From positions 41,053 to 105,052 of the forward strand of contig JAIBDF010000002.1 of the NCBI GenBank assembly GCA_024679535.1: 64,000 nt of DNA, given 5' to 3'. Origin of the DNA: Chromatiales bacterium. Its GTDB lineage: Bacteria > Pseudomonadota > Gammaproteobacteria > Steroidobacterales > Woeseiaceae. Position numbers and translations under genes: made by a program. The notes under the pieces are model-generated. The model did not search any database, had not been told where the DNA came from, and was given only the letters and a program-made list of their open reading frames with translations. Shown here piece after piece: positions 60,993-64,000 of the stretch; position 1 is the first letter of the stretch, and every line of letters begins with the position of its first letter.

Positions 60993-62246
60993 TCAGGCAA
61001 AGACTTCATTGGATTTGCGAACGCGCACCAGCCATAAGGCTGATACGACCAGATACACGGCTGTGACCGCCCAGACCAAGGCATTAACGGCCAGGCCTGC
61101 CGGCTGCGCGAGAAGCAACAGCAGCGGCACCACTACGAGCAACCTCACGAGCTCCACAGTCCTTGCAAAAGCCTTGCCCTGGTTCAGCCAGCCCAGCGAC
61201 AGCAGCAGCGCCCACAAGGCAACACAGGGGATAATTACGGCGCTCGCGCCGACGGACTGATACAGACCACCGACCCACAGGACCAGTCCGATCGCGACGA
61301 CAAACTGCGCGACGGCATAGCGGCGAATACCGGTAGCAACCGGCGGGTCGAATTTCTCAAAATGCGCCAGGGCAGCCCGTTGTTTAGGGTACTGCGCTGC
61401 CACGTCGGGCGGGCGCCAGCCGGTCGGACGAAACCAGATACCTATCTTGTCACGCCAGCGCTTTGCCTTGCGTGCGTCAAACAGGAGGTAGTCGTAAACC
61501 TGGAGATTTGCCCAGAACGGGTTCCAGCTGGCCAGCGGCTTGCGCACCCCGAAGACGACAGGCTCATCATCACGCTCCGGTTCGTAGCTGTTAAACAGCC
61601 GATCCCAGATGATGAACATCCCGCCATAGTTCTTGTCGATGTAACGCTCATTCTGGGCGTGATGAACACGATGATGAGACGGCGTCATAAGTACCGCTTC
61701 AAGTGGACCGAGGCGACGGATCAACTGCGTGTGGACCCAGAACTGGTAAATAAGATTGACCGCATTGACAGTGATCAATACTTCAAGCGGGAAGCCAACG
61801 ACGAACAGCGGCAGGTAGAAGATCCAGCCAAACAGGAAACCCGTGCTCGTCTGGCGCAATGCCGTCGAGAGGTTGTAGTCCTCGCTCTGATGATGCACGG
61901 CGTGTGCCGCCCAGAGGATTGAAATTTCATGACTGAAGCGATGGAACCAGTAGTAGCAAAAGTCCCATGCCAGGGCCGCCAGTGCCCACAGGGCGATCCC
62001 ACGCGGCGACGCATCGAACCATGCCAAAGACAGGTCGAACAGCGCCAGGTGCTGCATGGCAAAACCCCAACCGAGTAGCGGCAGAATCCTGGTGAAGTAG
62101 CCGAGCGTCGTGCCAAGTATGCCGGCACTGATGCTGTTGATGGCATCGTTGCTGCGGTAATAGCCGGTGCGCTTGCGCCAGTCGACGAACAACTCGATGA
62201 TGAGCGCTACGATAAAAAACGGTACGGCCAGGGCGATCAGGTCCAT
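60993..62246 (-). CDS. Sterol desaturase/fatty acid hydroxylase superfamily membrane protein
   Basis: A 417-residue di-iron membrane oxidase. The histidine boxes are HRFSHE, HAVHHQSE, and THTQLIRRLGPLE plus TPSHHRVHHAQNE, in the standard order between hydrophobic helices. The N-terminal two thirds hold the catalytic domain (about 1-270); a C-terminal group of about three to four extra helices follows. Members hydroxylate or desaturate sterols, carotenoids, fatty acids or ether lipids; the substrate here is unknown. It lies 14 bp before the ridA-like gene. Confidence 0.82.
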   Translation of the reverse strand: MDLIALAVPFFIVALIIELFVDWRKRTGYYRSNDAINSISAGILGTTLGYFTRILPLLGWGFAMQHLALFDLSLAWFDASPRGIALWALAALAWDFCYYWFHRFSHEISILWAAHAVHHQSEDYNLSTALRQTSTGFLFGWIFYLPLFVVGFPLEVLITVNAVNLIYQFWVHTQLIRRLGPLEAVLMTPSHHRVHHAQNERYIDKNYGGMFIIWDRLFNSYEPERDDEPVVFGVRKPLASWNPFWANLQVYDYLLFDARKAKRWRDKIGIWFRPTGWRPPDVAAQYPKQRAALAHFEKFDPPVATGIRRYAVAQFVVAIGLVLWVGGLYQSVGASAVIIPCVALWALLLSLGWLNQGKAFARTVELVRLLVVVPLLLLLAQPAGLAVNALVWAVTAVYLVVSALWLVRVRKSNEVFA

Positions 62247-62294
62247 GCCTGCAGTTTACGGTAAGCTGCGCGGCAACGGGAACAGGAACTTTCG

Positions 62295-63632
62295 ATGATC
62301 AACATGCAGGAACTTGAACTGCTGCGCGACGCGCTGGCGACCCTCGAGGAGGGAGTATCGGAGTTGCCACGCTTCACGCCGACATTCGACGCCGAGCGCG
62401 CAGGTGAAGTGCTTGACGAAGTCGCCACACGCATGCGGGACAACTACCCCTACTTTCATCCTCAGTATGCGGGACAGATGCTGAAGCCTCCGCACCCGAT
62501 TGCGCGTATGGCCTATGCGCTTGCCCTGTGGATCAATCCGAATAACCATGCGCTCGACGGCGGCCGCGCCAGCTCCGCAATGGAAAAAGAATGCATCGTT
62601 GATCTCGGCCGCATATTCGGTTGGGAACAGCCGCTTGGTCATCTCACCGGCGGCGGCACCATGGCGAATCTCGAGGCCCTGTGGGTTGCCGGGAGACTAA
62701 GTCCTGGCAAGCGTGTCATTGCATCCGAACAGGCGCATTACACGCACAGTCGCATTACCCAGGTTCTCGGTATTGCGTTTGCGCCGGTAGCGATCACGAC
62801 GAATGGCAGGATGGATGTTGTCGCAGTGGAGAGGCTTCTGGCCGAGGGTGATGTCGGCACCGTTGTCGTGACCATCGGTAATACGGGGCTTGGCTCAGTA
62901 GACCCACTGGCCGATATCCTCGCGCTGCGTGATCGTTATGACTTCCGCATTCACGTGGATGCGGCCTATGGAGGTTATTTCGGACTGGCCCGAGATCTCG
63001 ATGCTGAGCAGAGACGGCATTTCGATCGGCTGGGCGAAGTGGACTCGATCGTGATCGATCCGCATAAGCATGGGCTGCAACCTTACGGTTGCGGCTGTGT
63101 CCTGTTTCGAGATCCCTCGGTCGGTACGTTTTACAAACACGATTCGCCCTACACTTATTTTAGTTCGGGCGACATGCACCTTGGCGAGATAACGCTCGAG
63201 TGTTCACGCCCCGGCGCATCGGCTGTCGCGCTCTGGGCAACGCACAAATTACTTCCACCGGTGCGCGACGGTGAGTTTAGCGAGGGACTCGATGGCTGCC
63301 TGCGCGCAGCCAGGGCGCTCTGGCGCGAACTGCACAAGAGCAGCACGTTCACACCACTGATGCAGCCGGAACTCGATATCGTCGTCTATGCGGTGAATGC
63401 AGAGACAACGAGCGCCACATCGCGACGCGCGCGCGAGGTTTTTGAGGCCGCTGCGGAGCGCGAGCTGCATCTGGCGTTAATGGAACTGCCCATTGAAGTT
63501 TTCGCGGCGTATGCCCCCGACGTCGAAGTCGATACTGAATCTGTTATGTGTCTGCGTTCGGTGCTGATGAAACCCGAGCACGAGGACTGGGTGGAACGAA
63601 TTACAGCGCTGCTCGAAGCGAGCGCACGATAG
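62295..63632 (+). CDS. PLP-dependent group II decarboxylase-like enzyme
   Basis: A 445-residue fold-type I PLP enzyme of the pyridoxal-dependent decarboxylase family (with tyrosine, aromatic amino acid and glutamate decarboxylases). Visible are GHLTGGGTMANLEALW, SEQAHYTHSRITQVLG, IHVDAAYGGYFGL (PLP-binding Asp) and IDPHKHGLQPYGCG (PLP lysine). The N-terminal YFHPQYAGQML is typical. The substrate cannot be named. The 3' end overlaps the convergent crcB by 32 bp. Confidence 0.85.
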   Translation: MINMQELELLRDALATLEEGVSELPRFTPTFDAERAGEVLDEVATRMRDNYPYFHPQYAGQMLKPPHPIARMAYALALWINPNNHALDGGRASSAMEKECIVDLGRIFGWEQPLGHLTGGGTMANLEALWVAGRLSPGKRVIASEQAHYTHSRITQVLGIAFAPVAITTNGRMDVVAVERLLAEGDVGTVVVTIGNTGLGSVDPLADILALRDRYDFRIHVDAAYGGYFGLARDLDAEQRRHFDRLGEVDSIVIDPHKHGLQPYGCGCVLFRDPSVGTFYKHDSPYTYFSSGDMHLGEITLECSRPGASAVALWATHKLLPPVRDGEFSEGLDGCLRAARALWRELHKSSTFTPLMQPELDIVVYAVNAETTSATSRRAREVFEAAAERELHLALMELPIEVFAAYAPDVEVDTESVMCLRSVLMKPEHEDWVERITALLEASAR

Positions 63633-64000
63633 CGAATCCCAGGTAGAAACAGGCAAAACCACCGACCAGGGTCGTGAACAGGTAGGTGAACGAGTAGAAC
63701 AACTCGTTGCGCTGCAGCATGGTGTTCAGCTCCATGACCATAGTCGACAGCGTCGTAAAACTGCCACAGAAGCCGATGGCGAACAGCAGTCGGTACTGAT
63801 CCGGAATGAATCCCGCTTCGTTAAACCAAGTCGAATGCGCGATGAGGTGCGCGAGCATTCCCATCACCAGGCAACCGAGGAGGTTTGACCCCAGCGTCCC
63901 CCAGGGGAAAGCCACATCGCGCTGCAGCAGGACGTTCAAAGCGAATCGCGCCATAGCTCCGAGCGCGCCGCCCAGAGCCACGAACGTGTACGACCAGAAA
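63601..64000 (-). CDS. crcB: Fluoride ion channel CrcB/Fluc (5' partial)
   Basis: CrcB proteins are dimeric channels that let fluoride leave the cell. Four transmembrane helices are visible with VALGGALGAMARFALN, PWGTLGSNLLGCLVMG (the conserved Asn) and GFCGSFTTLSTMVMEL (the phenylalanine-lined pore and central sodium site). The frame is open to the right edge (FWSYTF before VALGG), so the first few residues lie outside the window. No fluoride riboswitch can be judged because the upstream DNA is missing. Confidence 0.9.
   Translation of the reverse strand, partial: FWSYTFVALGGALGAMARFALNVLLQRDVAFPWGTLGSNLLGCLVMGMLAHLIAHSTWFNEAGFIPDQYRLLFAIGFCGSFTTLSTMVMELNTMLQRNELFYSFTYLFTTLVGGFACFYLGFAIVRSLRAAL

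Noticed and set aside
1-64000. Search for tRNA, rRNA, CRISPR, insertion sequences, integrases and prophage genes
   Set aside because: None was recognised by reading. Small RNAs cannot be excluded without a covariance search.

Overview
The window is a gene-dense, GC-rich stretch of a Gram-negative bacterial chromosome, most probably a marine gammaproteobacterium. The reasons are the block fabG-acpP-fabF-pabB-pabC-mltG-tmk-holB-pilZ, a type II secretion (T2SS) operon, a rhombosortase, a PilZ protein of the type IV pilus kind, FadJ-like beta-oxidation genes and many secreted or lipoprotein genes. The species cannot be fixed from the sequence. No rRNA, tRNA, CRISPR array, insertion sequence or prophage was seen. 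Nearly all of the DNA is coding.

Layout. 1-5133: an AddB-like nuclease (cut by the left edge) and an AddA-like helicase-nuclease. 5130-10558 (minus): T2SS genes gspG-H-I-J-K-L-M-N, with gspC, D, E and F absent, and a divergent rhombosortase at 10658. 11313-18959: fatty acid, folate, murein, dTMP and DNA-polymerase clamp-loader genes, then pilZ. 18967-22940 (minus): a cyclic-nucleotide-binding/rhodanese protein, a FadJ-like enzyme and an EEP-fold hydrolase. 23046-24463: a TIR-like protein translationally coupled to a glycerophosphodiesterase. 24514-30056: a periplasmic/outer-membrane redox locus (TlpA thioredoxin, DUF4266 lipoprotein, DUF3570 beta-barrel, ApbE flavin transferase, coiled-coil protein, MbnP, MbnH). 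30053-32404: a membrane protein and an MltF-like murein transglycosylase. 32363-35718 (minus): archaeal-type GatD and GatE. 35884-40697: secreted proteins, a TPR protein and an SNF-type transporter. 40884-48392 (minus): a Rieske-glutamate synthase fusion, a KefB/C-type antiporter, a membrane methyltransferase, a Cys/Met-metabolism PLP enzyme, an EamA transporter and a CotH-like protein. 48410-50697: a decayed PrsW gene, a small gene with a CRP-type promoter and an M20 peptidase. 50761-54984 (minus): a P450 / fatty-acyl-AMP ligase-ACP / ketoacyl synthase III operon. 55075-64000: acyltransferase, DUF3108, PadR-HAAS and TonB, a lipoprotein, a YcaQ-family protein, DUF2147, RidA, sterol desaturase-like, a PLP decarboxylase and CrcB (cut by the right edge).

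The points most worth following are: (i) a complete GatDE pair, the tRNA-dependent amidotransferase normally considered archaeal, in a bacterial context; (ii) an ApbE target motif (D-S-L-T-G-A-T) inside the neighbouring DUF3570 outer-membrane barrel, which predicts a flavinylated outer-membrane protein next to the copper-linked MbnP/MbnH pair; (iii) a small lipid-modifying P450-FAAL-KASIII operon; (iv) a textbook-spaced class II CRP promoter in front of an unknown 61-residue protein; (v) a CTG start codon behind a perfect Shine-Dalgarno; (vi) remnants of OsmC and PrsW genes in apparently empty gaps.
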